64,000 nt of DNA from Pseudomonas grimontii (GCF_007858185.1 NZ_VFES01000003.1:186001-250000); one strand, 5' to 3'. Counted from the first letter of the stretch, positions 46,345 through 55,455 are shown. The notes: generated by a model not told the origin, from the sequence alone. A program made the numbers and translations.

Positions 46345-48108
46345 TCAGTGCTCCGGCGTATCCTTGTGGTTATCCAGCGTCTCCAGCAAGGCGACCTGCA
46401 TCCGCGTATGCACGCGGATGAACCATCGCCAGAGCACGGCCGCCACCGCCGCCGTGACCACGGCAATCAATACCAGCAACTTGTTGGTCGGCAGAATACT
46501 GGCCGACAAGGCTGCCAACAGCACAAAGATCACCAGCAGCGACAAAATCGGGATCAGCTCCGCAATCACCCGTCGCACACGCTGGGTATGTCGCCCGGCC
46601 ATCTCCGGTTTCACGCTCATCTCCGCCAGCAACATCGACAGCGCCTTGAGCTTGCGGTACGCCGCAATCAGGAACGGCAGCGACAACAGCAATGCCCCAC
46701 CCCAGATCAACGCCTTCTGCCAGCTTGGATCACTGATCCAACCTTCCAGATACCCACCAATGCGCACCGCGAAAAAGCTTCCGGCGAAGAAAATCGCGAT
46801 CACCAGGGCCAGGTTCACGCCCACCTGCAGGATGATCTTGCGGATCATCGACGCCAGCATTGCGCCCTCGCCTTGCGGCTGAATACTGCGCAACCATTCG
46901 CCGTACATGCCAAACACCCGGCTCATACGCTTGGGCATCACGGCGGCGATCTTCAATGACAAGGGGTCGGCGCCGCGAATCAGGTACGGCGTGAGCAACG
47001 TGGTAATCGCCGAAACGGCCACCGCCACCGGGTACAGGAAGTCGCTGGTGACCTGCAAGGTCATGCCCAGCGCGGCGATAATGAAGGAAAACTCGCCAAT
47101 TTGTGACAGCCCCATGCCTACGCGCAGTGAGGTACGGCCGTCATTGCCGGCGATAAAGGCACCCAGGCCGCAGGACAGCATCTTGCCCAGCACCACGGCC
47201 ACGGTGATCACCGCGATCGGCCAGGCGTATTGCAGGAGGATCTGCGGGTCGATCATCAAGCCGATCGCCACAAAGAAGATTGCGCTGAACATGTCGCGAA
47301 CCGGTTCGATCAGGCGCTCGATCTTCACCAATTGCCGGGACTCGGCCATGATCGCGCCGATCAGAAACGCCCCCAGCACCATGCTGTACTCCAGCTTGAC
47401 CACCAGCAGGCAGAAACCGAAACACAGGCCCAGTACGGTGATCAGCAGCATTTCATTGCTTTCGAACTTGGCCACGTAGGCCAACAGGCGCGGCACCAGC
47501 AAAATACCGATGACCAACGCAACAATCATGAACAGCGAGAGCTTGCCGACCGTGGAGAACACCTCGCCGGAACTCACCGTACCGCTGACGGCGATGCTCG
47601 AGAGCAAGGCGATGATGCCGATGCCGAGGATGTCTTCCACAATCAGCACGCCAAAAATCAGTTGGGCGAAGCGCTGGTTTTTCATCTTCAGGTCATTGAG
47701 CGCTTTCACAATGATGGTGGTGGAGGAAATCGCCAGGATCGCGCCGAGGAACAGCGAGTCCATGGTGTTCCAGTCGAACCAGCGGCCAATCTCGTAGCCG
47801 ATCCAGATCATCAGGATGATTTCCAGGAAGGCCGCGATAAACGCCGTGGCCCCCACCTTGAACAGCTTGCGCAGGCTGAACTCCAGGCCCAGGCAGAACA
47901 TCAGGAAGATGACCCCCAGCTCGGCGAGGGTCTTGATGGTGTCTTCGTCATGGATCAGGCCGAACGGCGGTGTATGCGGGCCAATGATGAAGCCGGCGAC
48001 GATGTACCCCAGCACCACGGGTTGCTTGAGGCGGTGAAACAGGACGGTGACCACCCCTGCCACCAGCATGATCACGGCCAAGTCCTGGATAAAGCTGATG
48101 GCGTGCAT
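46345..48108 (-). CDS. CPA2 family cation:proton antiporter (KefB-like, without RCK domain)
   Basis: 587 residues, inner membrane. The N-terminal 380 residues are a monovalent cation:proton antiporter-2 core (HRLKQPVVLGYIVAGFIIGP, ELGVIFLMFCLGLEFS, SSTTIIVKAL, VLIVEDILG). Instead of the cytosolic TrkA-N/RCK domain of KefB/KefC, the C-terminal 200 residues hold about four more membrane segments and a short charged tail. The ATG at 48108 is chosen since it begins MHAISFIQD directly before the first helix. The ion, K+ or Na+, cannot be told from sequence. Divergent from the thioesterase gene. Confidence 0.9.
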   Translation of the reverse strand: MHAISFIQDLAVIMLVAGVVTVLFHRLKQPVVLGYIVAGFIIGPHTPPFGLIHDEDTIKTLAELGVIFLMFCLGLEFSLRKLFKVGATAFIAAFLEIILMIWIGYEIGRWFDWNTMDSLFLGAILAISSTTIIVKALNDLKMKNQRFAQLIFGVLIVEDILGIGIIALLSSIAVSGTVSSGEVFSTVGKLSLFMIVALVIGILLVPRLLAYVAKFESNEMLLITVLGLCFGFCLLVVKLEYSMVLGAFLIGAIMAESRQLVKIERLIEPVRDMFSAIFFVAIGLMIDPQILLQYAWPIAVITVAVVLGKMLSCGLGAFIAGNDGRTSLRVGMGLSQIGEFSFIIAALGMTLQVTSDFLYPVAVAVSAITTLLTPYLIRGADPLSLKIAAVMPKRMSRVFGMYGEWLRSIQPQGEGAMLASMIRKIILQVGVNLALVIAIFFAGSFFAVRIGGYLEGWISDPSWQKALIWGGALLLSLPFLIAAYRKLKALSMLLAEMSVKPEMAGRHTQRVRRVIAELIPILSLLVIFVLLAALSASILPTNKLLVLIAVVTAAVAAVLWRWFIRVHTRMQVALLETLDNHKDTPEH

Positions 48109-48145
48109 GGCGAGGGGCTCCTTGAGGGTACTGGCGCTTTTCCCA

Positions 48146-48184
48146 CTTCCGCACGCGCCTTTGAAAAATCGCAAAGTGCGGAAG
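48146..48184. promoter_or_regulatory. large hairpin in the antiporter leader
   Basis: cttccgcac (48146-48154) pairs with gtgcggaag (48176-48184), with an inner ctttg / caaag pairing. It lies 38 bases before the antiporter ATG on the minus strand. No T-run follows on either strand. Role unknown. Confidence 0.4.
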
Positions 48185-48284
48185 GAAAAGTCTGCCTTGA
48201 TCGTAAGAAATGCCCTGAGATGGGCTTTTGAAGGTTAACACCGCGACTTCCGCCGGAAAGCCGGTGCAATATATGGAAACAGAT

Positions 48285-48365
48285 CGGTGAACGCGTGACG
48301 GCAAGCCGTCCACCGGCGTCCCGTAAGGGATGGCGCTGCAAAGATTCCAGCACCCGCAGAGGTGC
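48285..48365 (+). promoter_or_regulatory. array of four short hairpins before the thioesterase gene
   Basis: Within 81 bases: cggtg/caccg (48285, 48311) enclosing gacggc/gccgtc (48297-48302, 48305-48310); tccc-gtaa-ggga (48319-48330) with a GNRA-type tetraloop; ctg/cag around 48335-48350; gcacc/ggtgc (48350-48354, 48361-48365). This looks like a folded 5' leader ending 35 bases before the ATG at 48400. No known riboswitch class recognised. Confidence 0.4.
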
Positions 48366-48399
48366 CCCCCAACCAATGCCTACAACCCGTGAGTGTGCT

Positions 48400-48885
48400 A
48401 TGGAACCCGGAAACGCCCAGCTGTCGATGACGGTATTGATGACCCCTGACATGGCCAACTTCTCAGGCAATGTCCACGGCGGCACCTTGCTCAAGTACCT
48501 CGACGAAGTGGCCTACGCCTGCGCGAGCCGTTATGCCGGTCGCTATGTGGTGACGCTGTCGGTGGATCAGGTGATTTTTCGCGAGCCGATCCATGTCGGC
48601 GAGCTGGTGACATTCCTTGCATCGGTCAACTACACCGGCAATACGTCGATGGAAGTGGGCATCAAGGTGGTGACCGAGAACATCCGCGAGCGCTCGGTAC
48701 GGCATACCAACAGCTGCTTCTTCACCATGGTGGCCGTGGATGACCAGCGTAAACCCGCCGCCGTACCGCCGCTGCAACCGCACAACAGTGAAGACAAGCG
48801 CCGGTTCGTGCAGGCCCAGCAGCGCCGGCAGATCCGTCAGGAGCTCGAGAAGCGCTACCAGGAAATCAAGGCTGACGCGCTGTAA
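48400..48885 (+). CDS. acyl-CoA thioesterase, hotdog fold
   Basis: 161 residues. NFSGNVHGGTLLKYLDEVAY is the hotdog active-site helix typical of the YciA/ACOT-type acyl-CoA thioesterases; VSVDQVIFREPIHVGE-like and RSVRHTNSCFFTMVAVD follow. Hydrolyses acyl-CoA to free fatty acid and CoA in the cytoplasm. The start is uncertain between ATG 48376 and 48400; the latter is taken because it begins the conserved MEPGNAQLSMTVL part. Converges with pdxY across a REP-type hairpin. Confidence 0.88.
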   Translation: MEPGNAQLSMTVLMTPDMANFSGNVHGGTLLKYLDEVAYACASRYAGRYVVTLSVDQVIFREPIHVGELVTFLASVNYTGNTSMEVGIKVVTENIRERSVRHTNSCFFTMVAVDDQRKPAAVPPLQPHNSEDKRRFVQAQQRRQIRQELEKRYQEIKADAL

Positions 48886-48909
48886 GTCCGGGACTGTAAA
48901 CCCAATCAA

Positions 48910-48943
48910 AATGTGGGAGGGGGAGCAAGCCCTCTCCCACATT
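48910..48943. repeat. single REP-type palindrome between converging genes
   Basis: aatgtgggag (48910-48919) pairs with ctcccacatt (48934-48943); the loop contains a diverged gcaag core. Located between the thioesterase and pdxY 3' ends, where it can also serve as a bidirectional terminator (gggtttt follows on the plus strand). Confidence 0.75.
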
Positions 48944-48956
48944 GGGTTTTGCGTAC

Positions 48957-49829
48957 TTACAGGCCGATCGGCGTCGCCTCAAAACGTACGCGAGGATGGG
49001 CGATGCGGTCCTGGGCACGAACCAGTTCCAGCTCGTAGCTGGCACAGGCCTGGGTTTCCAGCAGCACTTCGTGCACCGCCGCTGCCGTGAACTCAAAAGC
49101 CGCCAGCAGGCTGTCGCCCAACAACACCCGCGCCAGGAACAGCCCTGACGTCAGGTCGCCCACGCCCACCGGTTGGCGCGGGAACGCCAGCAGCGGCCGA
49201 CGCAGGTGCCAGCTGCCCTCGGCGCTTACCAGCAGCATCTCGAAACCTTCCGGCAACTTTCCCGGGTAATCCAGGTGCTTGACCAGTACCGCCTTCGGGC
49301 CACGCGCCAGCAACGCCTTGGCCATGCCCAGGCAATCGAACAGCGATTGCGGCTTGCGCCCGGCAAAGCTGTCCAGTTCCAGCTGGTTGGGGCACAGGAA
49401 GTCGGCCATCGCCGCGGCCTCATCCAGCAGGAAATCGCTGACTTCCTGCGGCACGATGCAGCCCTTTTCCGGATGGCCCATCACCGGGTCGCACAGGTAC
49501 AGGGCCTTGGGATTGATGGCCTTGATGCGCGCCACACCGGTAAGAATCGCGCGGCCCTGATCCGCACTGCCCAGGTAGCCAGACAGGATCGCATCGCAGT
49601 TGCCCAGCTCGCCGATGGCGGCAATGCCTTCCACCAGCGCAGGAATCTGCTGCGGCGCCAACACTTCGCCCGCCCACTGGCCATACTGCGTATGGTTGGA
49701 GAACTGCACCGTGTTCAGCGGCCAGACATTCACCCCGACCCGCTGCATGGGGAACACGGCGGCGCTGTTTCCGGCGTGGCCAAAGACCACATGAGACTGG
49801 ATCGCAAGCAGATGAGGTGTGCGTTTCAT
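48957..49829 (-). CDS. pdxY: pyridoxal kinase PdxY
   Basis: A 290-residue ribokinase-fold kinase that phosphorylates pyridoxal to PLP in the B6 salvage pathway. Family stretches: [22 protein letters not shown] at the N-terminus, [16 protein letters not shown], the YLCDPVMGH motif, and [10 protein letters not shown], the anion-hole and catalytic Asp region. Normal length. Single gene, converging with the thioesterase gene. Confidence 0.95.
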   Translation of the reverse strand: MKRTPHLLAIQSHVVFGHAGNSAAVFPMQRVGVNVWPLNTVQFSNHTQYGQWAGEVLAPQQIPALVEGIAAIGELGNCDAILSGYLGSADQGRAILTGVARIKAINPKALYLCDPVMGHPEKGCIVPQEVSDFLLDEAAAMADFLCPNQLELDSFAGRKPQSLFDCLGMAKALLARGPKAVLVKHLDYPGKLPEGFEMLLVSAEGSWHLRRPLLAFPRQPVGVGDLTSGLFLARVLLGDSLLAAFEFTAAAVHEVLLETQACASYELELVRAQDRIAHPRVRFEATPIGL

Positions 49830-49946
49830 GCAGGGGATTTCCGTAAAGCCATTGAAATTCTGGCCGCGCAGTATGCGACTAAACGCAGCCTGTACGACAG
49901 GCCGACGACACAGTTAAGCTGCTCTCACTTTGTTGGAGTTTTTCGC

Positions 49947-50342
49947 ATGCTGACCCTGGGAAACATCTTCGTGTTGATGCTGCTGGCGACCGGCGCCGCC
50001 TGGGTATGGCACAACCACGGCCTGCGAGAACGGGCGCTGGCGCGGGTCAAGCAGCATTGTGCCAAGCTCGATATCGAATTGCTCGACGGCGCCGTGGCGT
50101 TGAAGCGCATCGGTTTTGTGAAGGATGCCAACGGTCGGCGGCGTCTGGCGCGCATCTACAATTTCGAGTTCACCGTCACGGGCGAGACCCGTCACAGCGG
50201 AACCATCACCCAATTCGGCGCCCACAGCGCGCACATCGAACTGGCGCCCTACCCGTTCGAAGCCAAGGAGGCGCCGCCCAGCGCCAATGTGATCGAGCTG
50301 AGCCAGTGGCGCCAGGACCACGCGACCAAGAACCGTCAGTAA
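49947..50342 (+). CDS. DUF3301 membrane-anchored protein
   Basis: 131 residues with one N-terminal membrane helix (NIFVLMLLATGAAWVWHN) and a small soluble domain (RVKQHCAKLDIELLDGAVAL ... RRRLARIYNFEFTVTG) characteristic of DUF3301 proteins. GGAG 9 bases before the ATG at 49947. Its stop overlaps the converging CobW-like gene by 7 bases. No function known. Confidence 0.85.
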   Translation: MLTLGNIFVLMLLATGAAWVWHNHGLRERALARVKQHCAKLDIELLDGAVALKRIGFVKDANGRRRLARIYNFEFTVTGETRHSGTITQFGAHSAHIELAPYPFEAKEAPPSANVIELSQWRQDHATKNRQ

Positions 50343-51298
50343 CGGTAGGCGGCCAGTGCGGCCTGCAACGCGGCCACGTCCTGTGGTGCACTGAAAATCA
50401 ATTCGATACGTGAGTCGCGACGCCATTCGCTGGGTTGCCAGGCAAGCGGGCTGTTATCCACAGCGTTGGCCGAGAGCCACCCATCACGGCTGTGGATAAC
50501 CAGTTTGGCGCGGCGCCACTCAAGCGATGTCAGCCACCGGTGCAGACGCTCGGTATCGAATTGCTGGCTCGGGTGCCAGCGCCAACCGATACTCCAACCG
50601 CCCTCCTGGGCCTGGCTCAGGCAGATCGGCAATGCTGGATCGCTCCAGATAGCCGGCAATTGGGCCAGCCCGGTGGGCACCACGAAGTTATCCACAGCGG
50701 CTTCAGCCTGCGCATTCAAGCCAGGCAGTCTGCCAAGCGGCACATGCGCCTGGCGCGTCCAATAAATGTCGCGGTCGGGTAGCTGTCGCTCGATAGCCTC
50801 GCGTTGCGCAGCATCCAGCCCCTCATCCTTGTTCAACACCAACAACCCGGCACTCACCAGGGCCTGCTGCTGCGCGGGCGGCAAGGGTTTGCCCACTGCC
50901 AGCGCCTGGGCATCCAGCACCAGCACACAGGGCTGAACTGCCAGCACCTGCTGCCATGGCGCTTCGCGCAACTGCTTGAGCAACTGCGCAGGATGGCCCA
51001 GGCCCGAGGGTTCGATAAACAACCGATCCGGCTTGGCCTTACGCAACAACCGGCCCAGGCCTACCTGGAACGGTGCGCCATTCACACAGCAGAGGCAGCC
51101 ACCGGCGACTTCACCGAGGGCAATGCCGTCGTCATCCAGGGTCAGCAGTGCAGCGTCCAGGCCAATCTGGCCGAACTCGTTGATCAACACCGCCCAGCGC
51201 TCGTTGGCCGGGCGTTGGGCGAGCAGGTGCTTGATCAGGCTGGTCTTGCCGGCGCCCAAGGGCCCGGCAATCACGTGGGTGGGAATGTTCTGTAGCAT
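50336..51298 (-). CDS. CobW/COG0523 family metal-chaperone GTPase (second copy)
   Basis: About 320 residues; start at the ATG at 51298 or 51307, neither with a clear ribosome site. P-loop GPLGAGKTS near residue 12-20, metal-binding GGCLCC motif (C-x-C-C) near residue 67, and an NKDE G4 motif. CobW-family G3E GTPases deliver metals, here probably zinc, to client proteins. It is the last gene of the dksA2-cobW-DUF1826-cobW run under the Zur-type box at 53658. Three perfect DnaA-box sequences occur within it (50454, 50491, 50688). Confidence 0.88.
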   Translation of the reverse strand: MLQNIPTHVIAGPLGAGKTSLIKHLLAQRPANERWAVLINEFGQIGLDAALLTLDDDGIALGEVAGGCLCCVNGAPFQVGLGRLLRKAKPDRLFIEPSGLGHPAQLLKQLREAPWQQVLAVQPCVLVLDAQALAVGKPLPPAQQQALVSAGLLVLNKDEGLDAAQREAIERQLPDRDIYWTRQAHVPLGRLPGLNAQAEAAVDNFVVPTGLAQLPAIWSDPALPICLSQAQEGGWSIGWRWHPSQQFDTERLHRWLTSLEWRRAKLVIHSRDGWLSANAVDNSPLAWQPSEWRRDSRIELIFSAPQDVAALQAALAAYRY

Positions 51299-51342
51299 GA
51301 GTGCCATCGTTCAGACCGTGTAGAGCGTTTGATCCTACGCGG

Positions 51343-51987
51343 TTACGCGAGCCAATCCAGCGTCAGAATCAATCGACGCTCATCCGCTTTCAGCGCGGGG
51401 GAGCGATGGATCAGGCCGTGGCCTTCGTTGCCATGCCACTTGGTGCCTTTGAGCAGGGCCACTTCACCGCACTGGATCTGTTCGATGCGCTCGCTCGGTT
51501 CGGCATCCGGTTGGCTGAGCTTACGGCGGTCCATCACCCCTTCGCGCAACCACTGGCTGCCGATGCCGGCGTAGGTGGTGATCAGCCGCACCGGCACATG
51601 GTCAACGTGAAAACGCGGGCACATGGCTTTATCCAGCAACCGCAGGCGCACACCGATGCGCTTGGCGCCGAGCAAGCACGCAAAGGCGCTGACCAGCCAC
51701 GACACATCGGCGATAAAACCTTCGTAGCCTTCAAGATCGCGGCAGCTGGACGCCAGACCGAGCAAGTTCGGCTCGGCGTTTTCGCTGTTGAGTTCAATCA
51801 CCAGGGACTCGGCCAACGGCTCATTGAGCGCCACCAGCAGGGTGCCGAACTCGGCGATATGCAGCGGCAATTGGCGCTGCCACAATGCCAGGTTCACGCC
51901 GTCTTCGAGAATATCGGACAGCGCCAGCGGAGTTTCACCACGGGTCTGGCGAATCACGGGGCGCAAGGGCATCAGCGGTGCCAGCAT
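51343..51987 (-). CDS. DUF1826 protein of the zinc-starvation cluster
   Basis: 214 residues, soluble. Recognised as DUF1826 by MCPRFHVDHVPVRLITTYAG and GEVALLKGTKWHG; the spaced His residues (HVDH, WHGNEGHG) suggest a metal site, and the shape recalls an iron- or zinc-binding cupin-like enzyme, though that is speculation. Its ATG overlaps the stop of the upstream cobW gene, so it is translated with it. DUF1826 genes habitually sit with COG0523 zinc chaperones in Zur regulons. Confidence 0.85.
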   Translation of the reverse strand: MLAPLMPLRPVIRQTRGETPLALSDILEDGVNLALWQRQLPLHIAEFGTLLVALNEPLAESLVIELNSENAEPNLLGLASSCRDLEGYEGFIADVSWLVSAFACLLGAKRIGVRLRLLDKAMCPRFHVDHVPVRLITTYAGIGSQWLREGVMDRRKLSQPDAEPSERIEQIQCGEVALLKGTKWHGNEGHGLIHRSPALKADERRLILTLDWLA

Positions 51988-53192
51988 CAGGCGGCCTCTT
52001 CATACCAAGGACCAAACGGATCAGCCAGCAGGCGCCAACCTTCGACGCCCAGGGCCATTTCTTCATCGGTGAGCAAGCACGCGTCCAATTCAGCACGCAT
52101 CTGCGCGAAGTCGATGTTTTGCCCGATAAACACCAGTTCCTGCCGGCAGTCGCCGGTACTGAGTTGCCAGTTACCCATGATTGCGGCGACGCTTTCTTCG
52201 TCTTGGGGCCATTGGCTTTTCGGTACAAAGCGCCACCAGCGTCCGGCAAACCCGTGGCGCATCAAGCCACCGGCCTGGGACCAACTGCCCGCATCCTGAT
52301 GCTTGCTGGCCAGCCAGAAAAAGCCCTTGGAACGCAGCAATTTACCGTTGACCCAAGGCCGGTCGATAAAGTCGTAGAAGCGTTGCGGATGGAAGGGCCG
52401 GCGTGCGCGATAAGCGGTGGAGGCGATGCCGTATTCTTCGGTTTCCGGCACATGTTCACCACGCAACTCCTGCAACCAGCCCGGCGCTTGCGCGGCACGC
52501 TCGAAGTCGAAGCGGCCAGTGTTGAGGATCTTGTGCAGCGGCACTTCGCCCATGACCATCGGGATGATTTCCGCCTGGGCGTTGAGGCGTTCAAGGATCG
52601 CCATCAACTCTTCGCGCTCACAGCTGCTGATCAGGTCGATCTTGCTGATCAGGATCACGTCGGCGAATTCGATCTGCTCGATCAACAGATCGGTGATCGA
52701 GCGTTCGTCTTCCTCACCGAGGGTTTCGCCCCGTGAGGCGAGGCTTTCGGCGGCCTGGTAGTCGAGCAGGAAGTTCATGCCGTCGACCACCGTGACCATG
52801 GTGTCCAGGCGCGCGATGTCGGCCAGGCTTTGCTCGTTTTCATCACGGAAGGTGAAGGTTTCAGCCACCGGCAACGGCTCGGAAATACCGGTGGATTCAA
52901 TCAGCAGGTAATCGAAGCGACCTTCCTTGGCGAGTTTTCCGACTTCCTCGAGCAAGTCTTCACGCAAAGTGCAGCAGATGCAGCCGTTGCTCATCTCCAC
53001 CAGTTTTTCTTCGGAGCGGTTGAGGGTGACGTCACGCTGCACCTCGCTGCCGTCGATGTTGATTTCGCTCATGTCGTTGACGATCACCGCCACCCGCAGG
53101 TTTTCGCGGTTGCGCAGGACGTAGTTGAGCAGCGTGCTTTTACCGGCGCCGAGAAAGCCGGACAACACGGTAACGGGGAGACGATTGGGCAT
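51987..53192 (-). CDS. CobW/COG0523 zinc chaperone GTPase (ZigA-like)
   Basis: A 401-residue G3E GTPase: P-loop [12 protein letters not shown] near residues 11-22, metal motif NGCICC near residue 69, ISKIDL as G4, and a full CobW C-terminal domain ([12 protein letters not shown]...). This length and C-domain match the zinc-starvation ZigA/YjiA-type chaperones. Lies 27 bases after dksA2 and overlaps DUF1826 at its end, forming one leftward operon from the Zur-type box. Confidence 0.92.
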   Translation of the reverse strand: MPNRLPVTVLSGFLGAGKSTLLNYVLRNRENLRVAVIVNDMSEINIDGSEVQRDVTLNRSEEKLVEMSNGCICCTLREDLLEEVGKLAKEGRFDYLLIESTGISEPLPVAETFTFRDENEQSLADIARLDTMVTVVDGMNFLLDYQAAESLASRGETLGEEDERSITDLLIEQIEFADVILISKIDLISSCEREELMAILERLNAQAEIIPMVMGEVPLHKILNTGRFDFERAAQAPGWLQELRGEHVPETEEYGIASTAYRARRPFHPQRFYDFIDRPWVNGKLLRSKGFFWLASKHQDAGSWSQAGGLMRHGFAGRWWRFVPKSQWPQDEESVAAIMGNWQLSTGDCRQELVFIGQNIDFAQMRAELDACLLTDEEMALGVEGWRLLADPFGPWYEEAA

Positions 53193-53219
53193 CAGGTAAT
53201 CCTCATCAGGGTTGGCCGG

Positions 53220-53624
53220 TCAAATCGCCCGTTTATGGCGTTCGCGCAGCTCTTCACGTTCTTTGGCTTCGATACACAGGGTGGCGGTGGGGCGCAGCAA
53301 CAGGCGTTGCAGGCCGATGGGCTCACCGGTTTCGCGGCACCAGCCGTATTCGCCACGGGCGAGCAGTTCGAGGGCGTCGTCGATCTTGTCGAGCAGCTTC
53401 TTTTCCCGCTCCAGCAGGCGCAGTTGCCACTGGCGTTGTTCTTCGGCGCTGCCTACATCGGCCGGGTCGCTGTTGGGTTCCTGCTCGCGCAGCACCAGGA
53501 ATTCGCCCTCGATACGCACCTGTAGTTCATTGCGCTGGGTCAGCAGCAGTTCGCGGAAAAAGCCCTGCTGGGCTTCATTCATGTAGTCGGCGGGCGGTTG
53601 GGCCAGCAGGTCTTGTTCGGTCAT
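53220..53624 (-). CDS. dksA2: zinc-independent DksA paralogue DksA2
   Basis: 134 residues. DksA binds RNA polymerase with ppGpp to control stringent-response promoters. Classical DksA has four zinc cysteines; here the positions read Cys96-x2-Thr99 and Cys117-x2-Ala120, so two ligands are lost, exactly the DksA2 pattern known to work without zinc. The coiled-coil tip region (EEQRQWQLRL) is retained. The ATG at 53624 begins MTEQDLLAQ; longer readings run through the Zur box. First gene of the leftward operon. Confidence 0.95.
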   Translation of the reverse strand: MTEQDLLAQPPADYMNEAQQGFFRELLLTQRNELQVRIEGEFLVLREQEPNSDPADVGSAEEQRQWQLRLLEREKKLLDKIDDALELLARGEYGWCRETGEPIGLQRLLLRPTATLCIEAKEREELRERHKRAI

Positions 53625-53657
53625 CGGGTGCGGTTCACGGGTCAGGCTGTGATTCAA

Positions 53658-53672
53658 TGTTATAGTATAACA
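53658..53672. promoter_or_regulatory. Zur-type operator 1
   Basis: TGTTATAGTATAACA is a perfect 7-1-7 palindrome matching the TGTTATANTATAACA core of gammaproteobacterial Zur boxes. It lies 33 bases before the dksA2 ATG and 78 bases before the gene at 53751, so one box can repress both directions when zinc is present. Confidence 0.92.
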
Positions 53673-53750
53673 ATGCAAATAAGCCAATCCCCCTTGCTCG
53701 TTGCGACGAAGGGCGCAATGCTTGAACACTTCCCAGCCCCGAGAACCCTT

Positions 53751-54119
53751 ATGAAATACCTGGTGTGCGCCCTGTTACTGGCAGCGGCAGGGCCAGCCTG
53801 CGCCCAAGCTCCAAGCTTGCTGGCCAATTGCACGCGCAGCGCCAACCTGTTGGCCTGTGTGGATCCGCTGGGCAATGCCTACAGCGTGGCGACGGTAGGC
53901 ACCATCACGTATTTGCGCGGTTTCGAGGTGGTCGGCAAACGCTATTGGGCGCAAACCAACAGCCGCTATGGGCAATTGACGTTCTTTACCGGATTGGCAT
54001 CGGACGGTGAGGCATGGGTCGGCTACACGCGGCGCGTGGGCTGGACCACCATCAACCGGTTTTCCAGCTCCGGTGGCGCCACCGCCAAGTTCACGTGCAG
54101 TCGAATGACCGGCTGCTAG
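53751..54119 (+). CDS. small secreted cysteine-containing protein, Zur-box linked
   Basis: 122 residues. A signal peptide (MKYLVCALLLAAAGPACA) is followed by a mature domain of about 104 residues with four cysteines, two near its N-terminus (NCTRSANLLAC) and two at the C-terminus (FTCSRMTGC), suggesting two disulfides in the periplasm or outside. GAGAA precedes the ATG; an in-frame ATG at 53718 would add 11 residues. It is the only gene rightward of Zur-type operator 1, and its stop overlaps the converging amidase gene by 4 bases. No family recognised; the role in zinc limitation is inferred from the operator alone. Confidence 0.75.
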   Translation: MKYLVCALLLAAAGPACAQAPSLLANCTRSANLLACVDPLGNAYSVATVGTITYLRGFEVVGKRYWAQTNSRYGQLTFFTGLASDGEAWVGYTRRVGWTTINRFSSSGGATAKFTCSRMTGC

Positions 54120-55327
54120 ACCTGAGCGTTCTCCTGTTCCTGAACCCAGGCCATGTAGCTGTTCATCGGCGGGTTCTTCTGGAAGTATTTTTTCAGGCCT
54201 TCGAACAAGCCGTCCGCAACCGCTTGTTGATGGCGCGCCGTCACCAGGCGCTGGGCGTCCTGGGCATTGGAGATAAAGCCGGTCTCGACCAGGATCGACG
54301 GCACGTCCGGCGACTTGAGCACCGCGAACCCCGCCTGTTCCACACGTTTCTGATGCAGGCTGGTGATGTTTTGCAGGCTGCCCAGCACCGAGCTGCCCAG
54401 TTGCAGGCTGGAAGCGATGGTGGCATTCATCGACATATCGAGAATCACCCCGGCCAGCATCGGATCCTTATCCTTGAGATTGAGTAACGTGGTGGCACCC
54501 AGCAAATCCGCACCGTTTTCGCGCTGGGCCATAAAGCGCGCCGTGGCCGAGGTTGCGCCGCCCTCCGACAGCGCATACACCGAGGCGCCCGAGGCCGTGA
54601 GCCGTGGCGCGGCATCGGCATGCACCGAGATGAACATATCGGCCTTGTGCTGACGGGCGATGTCCACACGCTTGCGCAAGGGCACAAAGAAGTCATCGTT
54701 GCGCACCAGCTTCACGTCAAAACCCTTCTCGCGTTTCAAGCGCTTGGCCAGCAGTTGGGCGATCGACAGCACCACATCTTTTTCGCGCTGCCCCTTGGAC
54801 CCGACAGCACCGGGGTCTTTGCCGCCGTGGCCGGGGTCGACCACCACAATGATGTCGCGCTTGGGGTGCGCCTTGTCCACCGGGGCCACCAAGGGCACGG
54901 CTTCAGCAGCAATTTGACGCGGTGCATGGGTGGCGCTGGTCAGGTCCAGCACCAGGCGATGCCCCTGCCCGTCCTGAGGCGGTAATACAAAGCTGTTGAG
55001 CTGCATCGGCGCGGCCAGGTCGAGCACGATGCGCGTATCCGCCTTGCCGAAATGCCCCGAGCGAATCGAGGTGATCCCGCTGTTCTTCAGCTCAAGTTGA
55101 GAAAAGTCGCCACTGAGGCCTGCGCCGCTCAGGTCGATGATCAGGCGTTCCGGGGCGGTCAGCGAGAACGTCTTGTATTGCACGGGGCCGCTAAGGTCGA
55201 ACACCAGGCGCAGCTTGTCGTCCGAGCGCCACAGGCGCGCATTGCGGATCTGGGTCGCGTGGGCCGCGAACGGCAAAGCAAACAAAGGGCTGGCCAGGAG
55301 CAGGTTGAGGAGCTGACGTCTGTGCAT
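54116..55327 (-). CDS. N-acetylmuramoyl-L-alanine amidase (AmiA/AmiC type)
   Basis: 403 residues. Twin-arginine-type signal (MHRRQLLNLLLASPLFALPF), an AMIN domain (about 30-140) that targets the septum or peptidoglycan, then a zinc amidase_3 catalytic domain starting VVVDPGHGGKDPGAVG, with SVHADA and the catalytic-type VETGFISN. Cleaves the stem peptide from murein during cell separation. The ATG at 55327 gives the signal at the N-terminus. Divergent from folE2 across Zur-type operator 2, so this is the zinc-starvation-inducible amidase copy. Confidence 0.92.
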   Translation of the reverse strand: MHRRQLLNLLLASPLFALPFAAHATQIRNARLWRSDDKLRLVFDLSGPVQYKTFSLTAPERLIIDLSGAGLSGDFSQLELKNSGITSIRSGHFGKADTRIVLDLAAPMQLNSFVLPPQDGQGHRLVLDLTSATHAPRQIAAEAVPLVAPVDKAHPKRDIIVVVDPGHGGKDPGAVGSKGQREKDVVLSIAQLLAKRLKREKGFDVKLVRNDDFFVPLRKRVDIARQHKADMFISVHADAAPRLTASGASVYALSEGGATSATARFMAQRENGADLLGATTLLNLKDKDPMLAGVILDMSMNATIASSLQLGSSVLGSLQNITSLHQKRVEQAGFAVLKSPDVPSILVETGFISNAQDAQRLVTARHQQAVADGLFEGLKKYFQKNPPMNSYMAWVQEQENAQV

Positions 55328-55409
55328 GACAAATACCGCGAATAAAGGAGCGTCCGTACTCGACATGACTGAAAAAAGGCCGGGGCAGAAAATTCATCGT
55401 CGACTCTAT

Positions 55410-55424
55410 TGTTATACTATAACA
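55410..55424. promoter_or_regulatory. Zur-type operator 2
   Basis: TGTTATACTATAACA, a perfect 7-1-7 palindrome nearly identical to operator 1, in the 128-base gap between amiA (leftward) and folE2 (rightward), 31 bases before the folE2 ATG. Confidence 0.92.
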
Positions 55425-55455
55425 TGTCGAATTATTTCCAACGATGGACCTGCTT

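Noticed and set aside
48285..48365. c-di-GMP-I riboswitch before the thioesterase gene
   Set aside because: A GCAAAG and a GNRA loop recall the class, but the order and the surrounding conserved bases do not fit.
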